Shown piece after piece: positions 37,184-46,820 of a DNA stretch of 64,000 nt. Within the stretch, counting starts at the first letter, position 1. Each line of letters opens with the position of its first letter. The notes below the pieces were generated by a model. The model was given only the letters and a program-made list of their open reading frames with translations. It ran no database searches and was not told where the DNA came from. The DNA is from Microbacterium sp. CGR2 (lineage in GTDB: Bacteria; Actinomycetota; Actinomycetes; Actinomycetales; Microbacteriaceae): positions 62,001 to 126,000 of the forward strand of contig NZ_RBHX01000001.1 of the NCBI RefSeq assembly GCF_003626735.1, in the 5' to 3' direction. A program made the translations under genes and the position numbers.

Positions 37184-38188
37184 TCAGGACTTCTTCGCGC
37201 CGCGGGTGGTCGCGACCTGGTACAGAGCGACGGACGTCGCGATACCGGCGTTCAGCGACTCGGTCGCCGCCGAGATCGGGATGGACACGATCTGGTCGCA
37301 CGTCTCGGTGACGAGGCGAGACAGACCTTTGCCCTCGGATCCGACCACGATAACGACCGGGCGGTCGGCGAGCTCGAGGTCGGGGAGCAGCACGTCGCCG
37401 CCGCCGTCGAGGCCGAGCACGAACACACCCTGCTTCTTGAATTCCTTGAGCTGGGTGGTGAGGTTCGTGGCGAGCGCGACGGGCGTGCGAGCGACCGCCC
37501 CGGCACTCGTCTTCCACACGGCGGAGTTGACTCCGGCCGACCGGCGCTGCGGCACGATGATCCCGTGGCCGCCGAAAGCCGCAGCGGAGCGGATGATCGC
37601 ACCGAGGTTGCGCGGATCGGTGATGCCGTCGAGCGCGACGAACAACGGCACCTCGCCACGGTCGATCACCTGTTCGAGGAGATCCTGCGGGTGCGCGTAC
37701 TCGTACGGCGGCACCTTGATGGCGACGCCCTGGTGCACGCCGTCGAACCCGGCCATCCGGTCGAGCTCCTGGCGAGTCACCTCCATCACGGGGATCCCGC
37801 GGTGCGTGGCGATCGAGAGCATCTCCTTGACCCGATCGTCCATCTCCACCCGCTGAGCCACGTGAAACGCGGTCGCCGGGATCTTGGCGCGAAGCGCCTC
37901 GAGCACCGAGTTGCGGCCGGTGACGATCTCGACCTCGGTCGTGTTGTCCTTCGCCCGCGCCGAACGGTTCGGGCTGCCGCCGGAGCGCTGGCCCGGCTTC
38001 CCCTTGCCTCCGGAGGCCGCATAGCGCTCGGCCGCAGCCTTGCGCTTACCTGCGGGGTGCCATGCACGGTCTTCGGCCTTGGGCGTCGGACCGCGACCCT
38101 CGAGCGCTTTGCGCCCGAGGCCGCCGGTGCCCTTGGTCGGGCCCTTCTTCTTGCTGTTGCTCGCGCCGGGGCGCCCTGGCTTAACCAT
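37184..38188 (-). CDS. rlmB: 23S rRNA (guanosine-2'-O-)-methyltransferase RlmB
   Basis: A 334-residue SPOUT (TrmH-family) methyltransferase. Residues 1-85 are a basic, Gly/Lys-rich extension. Then come the RNA-binding L30-like domain (EIVTGRNSVLEALRAK) and the catalytic domain with motif 1 ITDPRNLGAIIRSAAAFG, motif 2 VVGSEGKGLSRLV and motif 3 SLNAGIATSVALY, the SAM-binding trefoil knot. The ATG at 38188 overlaps the cysS stop by 8 nt. The target is probably G2251 of 23S rRNA. In mycobacteria the same order cysS-tsnR/rlmB is found. Confidence 0.92.
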   Translation of the reverse strand: MVKPGRPGASNSKKKGPTKGTGGLGRKALEGRGPTPKAEDRAWHPAGKRKAAAERYAASGGKGKPGQRSGGSPNRSARAKDNTTEVEIVTGRNSVLEALRAKIPATAFHVAQRVEMDDRVKEMLSIATHRGIPVMEVTRQELDRMAGFDGVHQGVAIKVPPYEYAHPQDLLEQVIDRGEVPLFVALDGITDPRNLGAIIRSAAAFGGHGIIVPQRRSAGVNSAVWKTSAGAVARTPVALATNLTTQLKEFKKQGVFVLGLDGGGDVLLPDLELADRPVVIVVGSEGKGLSRLVTETCDQIVSIPISAATESLNAGIATSVALYQVATTRGAKKS

Positions 38189-39590
38189 CAATACTCCAAT
38201 GAGTTCCGGCCGGAGTGTCCTCCAGCGTGATTCCTGCGGCGGCGATCGCATCGCGGATGCGATCCGCGGCCGCCCAGTCCTTGTCTGCACGCGCCTGGGC
38301 GCGCTGGGTGATCATCGTCTGGACGAGATTGTCCAGGGCAGACGCCGACGCGGTGTCCGTGTCGGCAGCCCACTCGGACGCCTGCGGATTGATACCCAGG
38401 ATGTGGGTCATCTGGATGACGTCCATCACGTCCTGTTTCGCTTCGACGTGCTTCCCCGCATCGAGGAGAGCGTTGCCGGAGCGGATGCTGTTGTGAATCT
38501 CCGCGAGTGCGCGCGGGAGGGCGAGGTCATCGTCCATCGCCTCGACGAATGCGTCCGGGAGGCCCTCCTCGGCGTGCCCCCACCCCGGCTCCACGAGCCT
38601 CGCACCGCGCTCGAGGAACGTACGGATGCGGCCGAGCGCGGTTTCGGCCTCCGCCCACGAAGACTCGGTGAGATCGAGGCTCGATCGATAGTGCGCCGCC
38701 GCCAACGCATAGCGGACCACCAGCGGGTCTCGTTCGCCGAGGACATCGGCGGCCGGGGTGAAGTTGCCCAGCGACTTCGACATCTTCTGGCCGTTCACCG
38801 TCACGAGACCGTTGTGCACCCAGTAGCGTGCGAAGCCGTCGCCGGCGGCCGTCGACTGTGCGAGTTCGTTCTCGTGGTGCGGGAAGCGCAGATCGAGACC
38901 GCCGCCGTGGATGTCGAACTCGGGCCCCAGGTAGCGCCTCGACATGGCAGAGCACTCGATGTGCCATCCGGGACGACCGGAGCCCCAGGGAGAGGCCCAC
39001 GTCGCATCGGCCGGCTCGTCGACCTTCGCACCCTTCCAGAGAGCGAAGTCCTGAGGATTGCGCTTGCCTCGCGGGTCGGCATCCTCTGCAGCTTCCATCG
39101 CGTCGACCGACTGGCGCGTCAGCGAGCCGTACGTCGGCCACGATCGCACGTCGAAGTACACATCGCCCGAGTCGTCGGTCGCCGAGTACGCATGCCCCCG
39201 CTCCATGAGGAGCGCGATGAGCTCCTGCATCTGCGGAACGGACGCGGTCGCTCGCGGCTCATACGTCGGCGGCAGGATGCCAATCGCCGAGTACGCGCCC
39301 GTGAACTCCTGCTCCATACGGTAGGCGAGCGCCCACCAGGGCTCGGCGTCCGTGGCGTTGGCGATCACCTTGTCATCGATGTCGGTGACGTTGCGCACGA
39401 AAGTGACGCGACCGTAGCGGTACGCGAGCCACCGGCGCAGCAGGTCGAAGCTCAGGGCGGCGCGGACGTGTCCGATATGCGGGCCGGACTGCACCGTGGG
39501 TCCGCACACGTACATCGTGATGTTCTCGGGGTCGAGAGGCACGAAGTCGCGCAGCTGTTGCGCGCGGGTGTCGTAGAGGCGGACTGTCAC
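38181..39590 (-). CDS. cysS: cysteinyl-tRNA synthetase
   Basis: A 469-residue class I synthetase. HIGH-type motif GPHIGHVRA (near 37), KMSKS motif [11 protein letters not shown] (near 268), and zinc ligands in YVCGPTV, HIECSAM and FPHHENE are present. The length and [10 protein letters not shown] argue for CysS rather than the shorter mycothiol ligase MshC. It lies between ispDF and rlmB in one minus-strand run. Confidence 0.95.
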   Translation of the reverse strand: MTVRLYDTRAQQLRDFVPLDPENITMYVCGPTVQSGPHIGHVRAALSFDLLRRWLAYRYGRVTFVRNVTDIDDKVIANATDAEPWWALAYRMEQEFTGAYSAIGILPPTYEPRATASVPQMQELIALLMERGHAYSATDDSGDVYFDVRSWPTYGSLTRQSVDAMEAAEDADPRGKRNPQDFALWKGAKVDEPADATWASPWGSGRPGWHIECSAMSRRYLGPEFDIHGGGLDLRFPHHENELAQSTAAGDGFARYWVHNGLVTVNGQKMSKSLGNFTPAADVLGERDPLVVRYALAAAHYRSSLDLTESSWAEAETALGRIRTFLERGARLVEPGWGHAEEGLPDAFVEAMDDDLALPRALAEIHNSIRSGNALLDAGKHVEAKQDVMDVIQMTHILGINPQASEWAADTDTASASALDNLVQTMITQRAQARADKDWAAADRIRDAIAAAGITLEDTPAGTHWSIDG

Positions 39591-39599
39591 CGCTCAAGC

Positions 39600-40847
39600 C
39601 TACTCGGGCGTGGCTGAGCGCGAACCTTCCGGTCGCGGCACCACGAGCGCGACCGCTGTCACGGCGACGCCCTCACCGCGCCCGGAGAACCCCAGCCCGT
39701 CGGTGGTCGTCGCCGTCACCGAGACAGGGGCGCCGCCCAGGGCCTGCGACAGGACACCCTCCGCTTCGATCCGGCGTGCGCTGAACCGCGGCCGATTCCC
39801 CTGGAACTGCACCGAGACGTTGCCGATCGCGAATCCGGCTTCGCGCAGCAGGTCGCGGGTCCGCGCGAGGAACACATCGGCATGTGCACCCGCGTACTCG
39901 GGGTGCGCGGTTCCGAAGTGCTCGCCGATGTCGCCCAATCCGGCCGCTCCCAGGAGCGCGTCGACCATCGCGTGGGCGACGGCATCGCCGTCGGAGTGCC
40001 CGGACAGTGGTTGTTCGCCGGGCCATTCGAGTCCGGCGAGCCACAGGTTGCCGTCGCCTCCGAACGCGTGCACGTCGGTGCCGACGCCGATGCGGGCCGC
40101 GGCCGCTGCAGCGGTGGGCGCGATGCGCGAGGCCGCCCGCGCGTCCGGTTCCCCCGACAGAAGGTGGCGCGCACGCTCGAGGTCGGCGGGTGTGGTGATC
40201 TTGAAGGCCCGCGGCGAGCCGGCGATCAGGCGCACCGGGTGGCCTGCCGCGGCGAACAGCGCGGCGTCGTCGGTGTACTCGACGCCGGAATCGAGAGCCG
40301 CCGCGTAGGCCATTTCCAGGAGTCGCCGAGGGAATCCCTGCGGGGTCTGCGCGGCCGCGAGCTCCGAGCGGTCGACGACATCGACGACCGCATCGCCGTC
40401 GACCTTCTTGAGGGTGTCGACCACGGGCAGTGCAGGGATGATCCCGCTGTCGACCGTCACGGCGGCGGCGACAGCGTCGATCAGACTCGGCGGCGTCAAC
40501 GCGCGGGCGGCGTCGTGCACCAGCACCGAGGTCACCCCACCCCAAAGGGCGGCAAGCCCGGCAGCCACGGACCGCTGGCGGGTCGCTCCCCCGGTGACGA
40601 CCCGACCGAGTTCGCGACGGTCACCGGCAGCGGCAGCCAGTTCCGCCTCGGCATCGCCCTCGTATCCGGCGGGTGCGACGACGACGACCTGTGCAGGAGA
40701 GGCCGCGAACACTCCGTCGAGCGCATGACGGAGGATCGAGTGCGCGTCGATCCCGACGAGCGCCTTGGGAGCCCGGGCCTCCAGACGCGTTCCGGAGCCT
40801 GCGGCCACGACGATGATCGCGGTGTCGGGAACGGGGAGCGTGGTCAC
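39600..40847 (-). CDS. ispDF: bifunctional IspD/IspF of the MEP pathway
   Basis: A 415-residue fusion. Residues 1-230 are IspD (CDP-ME synthase) with the nucleotide-binding [18 protein letters not shown] and [10 protein letters not shown]. Residues about 250-405 are IspF (MECDP synthase) with the metal motif GTDVHAFG and [18 protein letters not shown]. The intervening kinase step (IspE) must come from elsewhere. It makes MEP-pathway intermediates for IPP and DMAPP, the input of the carotenoid operon at 0.5-6.3 kb. It is followed by cysS after 9 nt. Confidence 0.94.
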   Translation of the reverse strand: MTTLPVPDTAIIVVAAGSGTRLEARAPKALVGIDAHSILRHALDGVFAASPAQVVVVAPAGYEGDAEAELAAAAGDRRELGRVVTGGATRQRSVAAGLAALWGGVTSVLVHDAARALTPPSLIDAVAAAVTVDSGIIPALPVVDTLKKVDGDAVVDVVDRSELAAAQTPQGFPRRLLEMAYAAALDSGVEYTDDAALFAAAGHPVRLIAGSPRAFKITTPADLERARHLLSGEPDARAASRIAPTAAAAAARIGVGTDVHAFGGDGNLWLAGLEWPGEQPLSGHSDGDAVAHAMVDALLGAAGLGDIGEHFGTAHPEYAGAHADVFLARTRDLLREAGFAIGNVSVQFQGNRPRFSARRIEAEGVLSQALGGAPVSVTATTTDGLGFSGRGEGVAVTAVALVVPRPEGSRSATPE

Positions 40848-40876
40848 CGTTCCACGCTACCGGGTGCCGGGAACGA

Positions 40877-40910
40877 CGAAGGAGCGGATGCCGCAGCATC
40901 CGCTCCTTCG
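40877..40910. terminator. perfect 15-bp hairpin between carD and ispDF
   Basis: CGAAGGAGCGGATGC (40877-40891) pairs without mismatch with GCATCCGCTCCTTCG (40896-40910) around CGCA. It lies 8 nt beyond the carD stop, upstream of ispDF. It probably ends or weakens carD transcription before ispDF. There is no T run. Confidence 0.75.
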
Positions 40911-40917
40911 AACGAAC

Positions 40918-41400
40918 TCAGGACGCGAGGACCTCGTCGAGCATCGTGCTCGCCTTGTCTTCGTCGGTCTTCTCCGCGAGCGCGAGCTCGGAGATGAGGA
41001 TCTGACGAGCCTTGGCCAGCATCCGCTTCTCTCCTGCGGACAGGCCGCGGTCCTGGTCTCGACGCCACAGGTCGCGAACGACCTCGCTCACCTTGATCAC
41101 ATCGCCCGAGGCGAGCTTCTCGAGGTTCGCCTTGTAGCGGCGCGACCAGTTGGTCGGCTCTTCGGTGAACGGTGCGCGCAGCACCTCGAACACATGGTCG
41201 AGGCCCTCCTTGCCGATCACGTCGCGAACGCCGACCAGGTCGACATTCTCTGCCGGGACCTCGATGATGAGATCACCCTGCGTGACGTTGAGCTTCAGAT
41301 ATTTCTTCGCCTCACCCTTGATGATGCGTTCCTTGACCTCGATGATGGTCGCGGCGCCATGGTGCGGATAGACGACTGTCTCGCCAACCTCAAAAAGCAT
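40918..41400 (-). CDS. carD: RNA polymerase-binding transcription factor CarD
   Basis: A 160-residue CarD. The N-terminal Tudor-like domain that binds RNAP beta begins [19 protein letters not shown]. The C-terminal helical DNA-binding domain contains [13 protein letters not shown] and the conserved Trp in VRDLWRRDQ that wedges into the transcription bubble. AAAGGA precedes the ATG at 41400; the open frame runs 12 codons further but without a ribosome site. It stabilises open complexes, mainly at rRNA promoters. Confidence 0.95.
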   Translation of the reverse strand: MLFEVGETVVYPHHGAATIIEVKERIIKGEAKKYLKLNVTQGDLIIEVPAENVDLVGVRDVIGKEGLDHVFEVLRAPFTEEPTNWSRRYKANLEKLASGDVIKVSEVVRDLWRRDQDRGLSAGEKRMLAKARQILISELALAEKTDEDKASTMLDEVLAS

Positions 41401-41535
41401 AAAAACGTGTCCTTTCGGCAACCTCAAGGATACCACAGCGAATATGCGCTAAGGTTCGCGCCTCGTCGTCTCCGAGCCGCCTCCCGCATACCCGTAGAAT
41501 GGGTGCGGACATCCCGCCGGACCTCAGGAGGACCC

Positions 41536-42069
41536 GTGAAATCGCGCCTTGTTGCGTCTGCCGCCATCAGCGCCTTCGTTCTTCTCGGCGCGACGGGATG
41601 CACGTTCATCTCGCCCCAGGCGACGACCATCGAGTACTCGGCCTCGGACGGTGTGAACATCTCCGACGACGCGGGTCCGATCGACGTGCGCAACGCGCTC
41701 ATCGTCGCCACTGAAGACGGCTCGGTCGGCAACTTCGTCGCTGCGCTCGCGAACCCGACCGAAGACAGCGCCACGCTGACGATCGGACTCAAGGGCAGCG
41801 ACCCGTTCACGGTCACCGTCCCCGCCGGCAAGACCGTCAGCCTGGGCGGCGACGAAGAGCCCCTGCGGATCGTCGACCTCGACACGCTGCCAGGAGCGAC
41901 GGTCGAGATGCACTTCCAGTCGGGCGATTCCACCGGCGCGAAGAGCGAGATCCCCGTGCTGGACGGCACCCTGCCCTACTACGCAGACCTCGTCCCCGAG
42001 ATGGTCGAGTCCACGCCGTCACCGACGCCGATGCCGACCGACACCGCTGCCCCCGCACCGGCAGAGTGA
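41536..42069 (+). CDS. secreted lipoprotein, LpqE-like
   Basis: A 177-residue lipoprotein. A signal peptide (VKSRLVASAAISAFVLLGATGC) ends in the lipobox LGATGC, here split as LGAT-GC with Cys23 as the lipid site. The mature part is beta-rich (ATLTIGLKGSDPFTVTVPAG) with a Pro/Thr-rich tail. AGGAGG lies 4 nt before the GTG and TAGAAT at 41495-41500 fits the -10 box. It is divergent from carD, the position of LpqE (Rv3584) in M. tuberculosis. Function unknown. Confidence 0.83.
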   Translation: MKSRLVASAAISAFVLLGATGCTFISPQATTIEYSASDGVNISDDAGPIDVRNALIVATEDGSVGNFVAALANPTEDSATLTIGLKGSDPFTVTVPAGKTVSLGGDEEPLRIVDLDTLPGATVEMHFQSGDSTGAKSEIPVLDGTLPYYADLVPEMVESTPSPTPMPTDTAAPAPAE

Positions 42070-42102
42070 TCGTTCACCCCTGACACCTCGCGTTCCCCGC
42101 GA

Positions 42103-42143
42103 GAGAAGAGGCCGGCGCCCCGAGGGGCGGCCGGCCTCTTCTC
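42103..42143. terminator. bidirectional terminator between lipoprotein gene and regX3
   Basis: GAGAAGAGGCCGGC (42103-42116) pairs with GCCGGCCTCTTCTC (42130-42143), and GCCCC/GGGGC extends the stem around GA with one bulged G. The CTTCTC and GAGAAG ends suit both convergent genes. Confidence 0.88.
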
Positions 42144-42152
42144 GTACTCGGT

Positions 42153-42836
42153 CTAACCTTCGAAGCGATATCCCAGCCCGCGTACCGTCACCAGCATCAC
42201 CGGTTCGCTGGGATTCTCCTCGATGCGCGACCGGATGCGTTTGATGTGCACGTCGAGGGTCTTGGTGTCACCGAAGTAGTCGCTCCCCCAGACACGATCG
42301 ATGAGCTGTCCGCGGGTCAGGACGCGCCCCGAATTGCGCATCAGCACTTCGAGCAGCTCGAATTCCTTCAACGGCATGTTGATCTGCGCACCCGCCACAG
42401 CGACGGTGTGCCGATCGATGTCGAGGGAGACGCGACCGCCGTCGAGGATCCGTTCGTCCAGTTCGCTGTCGGCCTGGACGACGCGGCGCAGCACGGCCCG
42501 CATCCTCGCGAGCAGCTCGCGTGACGAATACGGCTTGGTGATGTAGTCGTCCGCGCCGAGCTCGAGGCCCACCACGATGTCGACCTCGGAGTCCTTGGCG
42601 GTGAGCATGATGATCGGGACGGCCGATGTCGACCTGATCTGACGGCACACCTCCGTGCCCGGCATTCCGGGGAGCATCAGGTCGAGCAGGACGATGTCGG
42701 CGCCGCGTTCGCGGAACGCGGTGAGCGCGCCGGGTCCGTCTTCGGCGATCTCCACCTCGTAACCTTCTCGGCGCAGCAGGTACGCGAGGGGATCCGCGAG
42801 GTCGGGCTCGTCTTCGACGAGAAGGATGCGGGTCAT
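42153..42836 (-). CDS. regX3: phosphate-responsive response regulator RegX3
   Basis: A 227-residue OmpR-type regulator. The receiver has ED (8-9), Asp52 in IVLLDLMLPG and Lys in YITKPYSS. The winged helix (about 130-225) includes MPLKEFELLEVLMRNSGRVLT, here the N-terminal part is MPLKEFELLEVLMRN, and RGLGYRFEG at the end. The ATG at 42836 overlaps the senX3 stop by 4 nt; the 52 codons upstream belong to senX3 in another frame. It should activate pst, phoU and ppk under phosphate limitation. Confidence 0.93.
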   Translation of the reverse strand: MTRILLVEDEPDLADPLAYLLRREGYEVEIAEDGPGALTAFRERGADIVLLDLMLPGMPGTEVCRQIRSTSAVPIIMLTAKDSEVDIVVGLELGADDYITKPYSSRELLARMRAVLRRVVQADSELDERILDGGRVSLDIDRHTVAVAGAQINMPLKEFELLEVLMRNSGRVLTRGQLIDRVWGSDYFGDTKTLDVHIKRIRSRIEENPSEPVMLVTVRGLGYRFEG

Positions 42837-44056
42837 GCTCTCTCTCCGTTTCGGACGTGCGCGGGTGCTGCCGCAGTGGCAGCCTTGCGCGCACGTTTCT
42901 TCTTGCTCTTCTTGCCGCGATCGAGGTTCTCGGGCGCGGCGATCCTCGGGAGTCGGATCGTGAAAGTGGAGCCCCGGCCGGGGCGAGACCACAGTCGCAC
43001 CTCGCCACCGTGGCGCTGTGTGGCGTGCTTGACGATGGACAGGCCGAGACCGGTGCCACCGGTGCGCCGCGAACGCGCCTCATCCGCGCGGTAGAACCGC
43101 TCGAAGATCCGCTCACGGTCGGCCTCGGCGATGCCGATCCCCTGGTCGGACACGGCGATCTCCACGATGTCGTCGAGCGCCTTCACCCCCACGCCCACCC
43201 GCGAACCTCGGGGCGAGTACACGATCGCGTTCGCGATCAGGTTGCCCACGGCCTCGATCAGGATCTGGGCATCTCCACGCACCCAGACACCGCGGTCACC
43301 ACCACGCGTGAGCTCGACCCCTGCCGAGTCGGCTTGAACGACGTGGGCCTCGGTCGACGACGCGATGACCTCGTCGATGTTCACCGGCGCGACTTCGGTG
43401 AGCCCGTCTTCCGCCTGCAGGCGCGACAGGCTCATGATGCGGCCGGTGAGCTGACCGAGACGCCCCGCCTCGGCAGAGATCCGGGCGGCGAAGATGCGCA
43501 CCTGCGCCGGGTCATCGGCAGCCGACTCGATCGCCTCGGCGAGGAGACTGACCGCGCCGACCGGCGTCTTCAGCTCATGACTGGTGTTCGCGACGAAGTC
43601 GCGCCGCATCTGATCGAGGCGCTCCTGCTCGGTGACGTCACGGATGATCAGCAGCACCAGGCGCGCGCCCAGCACGCTCGCACGGGCCGAGACCAGTCGC
43701 GGATCGAGGCTCAGCCCGCCGCGAGTGATCCGCATCGACTCGGTGTTGGAGCCGCCCGCGATCTTGACACCGCGCACGAGCTGACGCAGCTCGGGATTGT
43801 CCAGCGTGGAGCCCACCTCGATACCGAAGCGTGCCGCCGCCTGGGATGCCGCGAGGACGTGCCCGGAGGAATCGACCACGCAGGCGGCGTCGTCCATGCT
43901 GTCGAGAACATCGATGATCCCGGTCGGAATCGCGAGGGAGGTCTCCTCCTCGGCCCGTGCGCGGGCCCGGTAGGCCCACACCACGACGAGGCTGAGCCCC
44001 ACGCCGATCACCAGCCCGACGGCGAGTGAAAACAGCGCGAGCTGCGGCAAGGTCAT
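42833..44056 (-). CDS. senX3: phosphate-regulon sensor kinase SenX3
   Basis: A 407-residue kinase. Two short helices lie at the N-terminus (8-28). A PAS domain (about 48-140) follows, then the H box FVANTSHELKTPVGAV (His160), the N box ILIEAVGNLIANAI and G boxes DQGIGIA and GGTGLGLSIV. The lack of a large external domain fits sensing through PhoU and PstSCAB. TACGCT ends 6 nt before the ATG, so it is probably leaderless. phoU is divergent upstream, the arrangement seen in several actinobacteria. Confidence 0.93.
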   Translation of the reverse strand: MTLPQLALFSLAVGLVIGVGLSLVVVWAYRARARAEEETSLAIPTGIIDVLDSMDDAACVVDSSGHVLAASQAAARFGIEVGSTLDNPELRQLVRGVKIAGGSNTESMRITRGGLSLDPRLVSARASVLGARLVLLIIRDVTEQERLDQMRRDFVANTSHELKTPVGAVSLLAEAIESAADDPAQVRIFAARISAEAGRLGQLTGRIMSLSRLQAEDGLTEVAPVNIDEVIASSTEAHVVQADSAGVELTRGGDRGVWVRGDAQILIEAVGNLIANAIVYSPRGSRVGVGVKALDDIVEIAVSDQGIGIAEADRERIFERFYRADEARSRRTGGTGLGLSIVKHATQRHGGEVRLWSRPGRGSTFTIRLPRIAAPENLDRGKKSKKKRARKAATAAAPAHVRNGERA

Positions 44057-44129
44057 GCACTAAGCGTAGAGTGCGTTCACCGGCCGTCCGGCGAGTTTCC
44101 GCGCCCTGGCACCAGAGCGCGAAGTAGTA

Positions 44130-44172
44130 TTCACGTTCTGGGCACCGTTCGTTAACCTTCGAAGCAGACAAT
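44130..44172 (+). promoter_or_regulatory. predicted RegX3 (PHO) box and promoter of phoU
   Basis: TTCACG (44130), GGCACC (44141) and TTAACC (44152) are spaced exactly 11 nt apart. A GACAAT at 44167-44172 follows 9 nt after the last unit and can serve as -10. The unit and spacing match the 11-nt direct repeats of Streptomyces PHO boxes. One more GTTCACC stands alone at 44075-44081 near senX3. Confidence 0.6.
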
Positions 44173-44278
44173 CGCTTCGGGCCTGTGCGGGAGCGCAGTC
44201 CTGCTCCCTGCGTGCGGACGACCGCCGTTTCGCGCTGACAACCCACACAGCCGAGATTCGAACGAAAGGTTGCGCCCC

Positions 44279-44977
44279 ATGCGCGAAGTCTTCCACCAGT
44301 CCCTCGAGGACCTGCAATCCGGGATCGTCGAGATCGCCGATCTCGTGACGGTCTCCATCGACAAGGCGACTCGCGCGTTCGCGACCAGCGACGTCGCTCT
44401 CGCCGAGGAGGTCATCGCCGACGACGCCAACATCGACAAGCTGGCCGTGGCGCTCGACGAGTTGGCGATCGAGATCCTCGCCCGCCAACAGCCGGTCGCC
44501 CGTGACCTGCGCATCGTCGTGACCGCGCTCCGCGTGAGCGCGTCGCTCGAGCGCATGGGCGACATGTCCGAGCACATCGCACAGCTCGCTCGTCTCCGCT
44601 TCCCCGAACGTGCCATCCCGCGCGGTCTCAAGGGAACCTTCGTCAAGATGGGCGAACTCGACGTCGAGATCTCTCGCACGCTCTCCGACCTGCTGCGCAC
44701 GGGAGACCTCCGCTTCGCCGACACGATCCGCAACGCGGACGACGACGTCGACGAACTGCACGCGAGTGTCTTCGAGAAGGTGCTCAGCGACAACTGGAAG
44801 GGCGAAGCGACGGCCACCGTCGACGCGACGCTCGCCAGCCGTTACCACGAGCGCTTCGCCGACCACGCCGTCGCTGTCGCCAAGAAGATGGTCTACCTGG
44901 CGACCGGTGACTGGCGGGTGTCCGAGGCCGAGATCGCTCTCGCCGTCGAGCAGCAGCGGGAGCTCGGTCACGCCTGA
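44279..44977 (+). CDS. phoU: phosphate signalling protein PhoU
   Basis: A 232-residue protein of two three-helix bundles, each with a metal-binding E/D-x-x-x-D motif (for example DDANIDKLAVALDE and ADDDVDELHASV, the first being DANIDKLAVALDE). It links Pst transporter status to SenX3. AAAGG at about 44264 precedes the ATG at 44279; an ATG nine bases earlier lacks suitable spacing. It is divergent from senX3 and convergent with gpmA. Confidence 0.92.
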   Translation: MREVFHQSLEDLQSGIVEIADLVTVSIDKATRAFATSDVALAEEVIADDANIDKLAVALDELAIEILARQQPVARDLRIVVTALRVSASLERMGDMSEHIAQLARLRFPERAIPRGLKGTFVKMGELDVEISRTLSDLLRTGDLRFADTIRNADDDVDELHASVFEKVLSDNWKGEATATVDATLASRYHERFADHAVAVAKKMVYLATGDWRVSEAEIALAVEQQRELGHA

Positions 44978-45029
44978 GACGTGCCTGCGCGCCTTCGAAG
45001 CGCAGCATCCGCCTCTCCGCAGACGGATA

Positions 45030-45065
45030 AGGCCCCTCCGCACCGGTGACGGTGAGGAGGGGCCT
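45030..45065. terminator. bidirectional terminator between phoU and gpmA
   Basis: AGGCCCCTCC (45030-45039) pairs with GGAGGGGCCT (45056-45065); CACC/GGTG continues the stem after one mismatch. It lies 53 nt after phoU and 24 nt after the gpmA stop on the other strand. Confidence 0.85.
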
Positions 45066-45089
45066 CGTCGTTGAGCGCGAGGCCCTGGG

Positions 45090-45839
45090 CTACTTCTTGC
45101 CCTGAGCGGCCACGGCCGCGGCGCCGGCTGCGGCCGCTTCCGGGTCGAGATAACGACCGGGAGCGGTGGGAACGTTGTTCTCGTCCAGCTCGTAGACCAG
45201 CGGGATGCCCGTGGGGATGTTCAGCCCAGCGATGTCGTCGTCGCCGATCCCCTCCAGGTGCTTGACCAGCCCGCGCAGCGAGTTGCCATGCGCGGTGACG
45301 AGCACCGTCTTCCCCGCCTCGAGGTCGGGAACGATGGCATCCTCCCAATAGGGAAGCAGACGGTCGATGACCAGCTTGAGTGACTCGGTGCGCGGCACCT
45401 CGCCGTCTATCCCCTCGTACCGAGCGTCGCCGACCTGGCTGAACTCGCTCGCGTCATCGAGCAGGGGCGGCGGAACGTCGAACGACCGACGCCAGAGCTG
45501 GAACTGCTCCGGTCCGAACTCTTCCAGCGTCTGCGCCTTGTCCTTGCCCTGGAGCGCACCGTAGTGGCGCTCGTTGAGGCGCCACGACCGCGTCACGGGG
45601 ATCCACAGGCGGTCTGCGGCATCGAGCGCGATGTCGGCCGTCTGGATCGCACGACTCAGCAGCGACGTGTGGAGGATGTCCGGCAGGATGCCGGCCTCGG
45701 CGAGCAGCTCGCCGCCGCGGCGAGCCTCCCCCTTGCCTTTCTCGGTGAGACGGACGTCCACCCAGCCGGTGAAGAGGTTCAGTTCGTTCCATTCGCTCTG
45801 GCCGTGACGGAGCAGGATCAGGGTGCGCTTCGAAGTCAT
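45090..45839 (-). CDS. gpmA: 2,3-bisphosphoglycerate-dependent phosphoglycerate mutase
   Basis: A 249-residue mutase. The phospho-His is in [11 protein letters not shown] (His11), the second His in [10 protein letters not shown], and the family stretch [16 protein letters not shown] is intact. It interconverts 3- and 2-phosphoglycerate in glycolysis. TAAACT ends 6 nt before the ATG, so leaderless. gpm, senX3 and regX3 are neighbours in M. tuberculosis too (Rv0489-0491); here phoU stands between. The C-terminus has an extra Ala-rich tail. Confidence 0.95.
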   Translation of the reverse strand: MTSKRTLILLRHGQSEWNELNLFTGWVDVRLTEKGKGEARRGGELLAEAGILPDILHTSLLSRAIQTADIALDAADRLWIPVTRSWRLNERHYGALQGKDKAQTLEEFGPEQFQLWRRSFDVPPPLLDDASEFSQVGDARYEGIDGEVPRTESLKLVIDRLLPYWEDAIVPDLEAGKTVLVTAHGNSLRGLVKHLEGIGDDDIAGLNIPTGIPLVYELDENNVPTAPGRYLDPEAAAAGAAAVAAQGKK

Positions 45840-45908
45840 GCCGCCAGTTTATCCGCGCGAGGCCCTTCGGATTGGTTCGTGAACAGCGGGACGGGAGAAG
45901 ATTGACCC

Positions 45909-46739
45909 ATGGCGCCATCTCCGCTCGGTCGACCCACGCGCGGCACGACCGGGACCAACCGGCTGCGCCGTAACGATCGCTGGATCTCGGCCAGCCCGGC
46001 CTTCCTGCGGGCAGCGGATCCGCTCGTCGTCGATCTCGGTTTCGGGGCGAGCGGCGTCACCGCCTTCGAGCTGGCCGCCCGCCTGCGCCGAGCCCGTGCG
46101 GATGCCGAAGTGCGAGGTCTGGAGCTGGACCCGGGACGGGTGGCCACCGCTGAGCACCAACTCACCGAGGTGCGCGAAGGACGCACCAGCTTTCCCGCGG
46201 ACCTCCGGGTCTCCTTCGCGCGCGGCGGATTCGAGGTGCCGCTCCCAGACGGTCGGCGTGCCGCGGTGATCCGAGCGATGAACGTGCTGCGTCAGTACGA
46301 CGAGGCGGACGTGCCGAGTGCCTGGCGGACGATGGCCGCACGGCTGGCGCCGACCGGGCTCCTCATCGAAGGTACGTGCGACGAGATCGGTCGGGTGGCG
46401 AGCTGGGTCGATGTGCAGCCAGACGGCACGCCCGTCCGGTTCACGATCTCGCTGCGTCTGTCCGGTCTGGAGCGTCCGAGCATCGTCGCCGAGCGGCTGC
46501 CGAAGGCGCTGATCCACCGGAACATCCCGGGTGAGCGGATCCACGCGCTGCTGGTCGACCTCGACCGCGAATGGGAGCGCGCCGCAGCCCTTTCCACGTT
46601 CGGCGCCACTCAGAGGTTCCTGGCGGCGGTCACGGCGATCCGCGAGCAGGGATGGCCGGTGCTCGGCGGGCGTGCGCGCTGGCGCCTCGGCGAGATCACC
46701 CTGCCGTGGGATGCCGTCGCGCCCGCGAACGAACACTGA
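45909..46739 (+). CDS. class I SAM-dependent methyltransferase-like protein
   Basis: A 276-residue protein. The SAM-binding loop is VVDLGFGASGVTAFELA (near 42-58) with the acidic residue ending strand 2 in VRGLELDPGRV. It lacks an obvious substrate motif of known RNA or small-molecule methylases. It is divergent from gpmA (69 nt) and convergent with ygfZ. The target is unknown. Confidence 0.78.
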   Translation: MAPSPLGRPTRGTTGTNRLRRNDRWISASPAFLRAADPLVVDLGFGASGVTAFELAARLRRARADAEVRGLELDPGRVATAEHQLTEVREGRTSFPADLRVSFARGGFEVPLPDGRRAAVIRAMNVLRQYDEADVPSAWRTMAARLAPTGLLIEGTCDEIGRVASWVDVQPDGTPVRFTISLRLSGLERPSIVAERLPKALIHRNIPGERIHALLVDLDREWERAAALSTFGATQRFLAAVTAIREQGWPVLGGRARWRLGEITLPWDAVAPANEH

Positions 46740-46820
46740 TCGAGCCCGGTCGTCGACCGCGGCGCGCGGTGACGAGCGCCGTACCGAGCGAGCGAAGCGA
46801 GTCGAAGTGAGGAAACGGGC

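Noticed and set aside
38181..39590. Mycothiol ligase MshC instead of CysS
   Set aside because: Length, the tRNA-binding C-terminal part and the position between ispDF and rlmB favour CysS.
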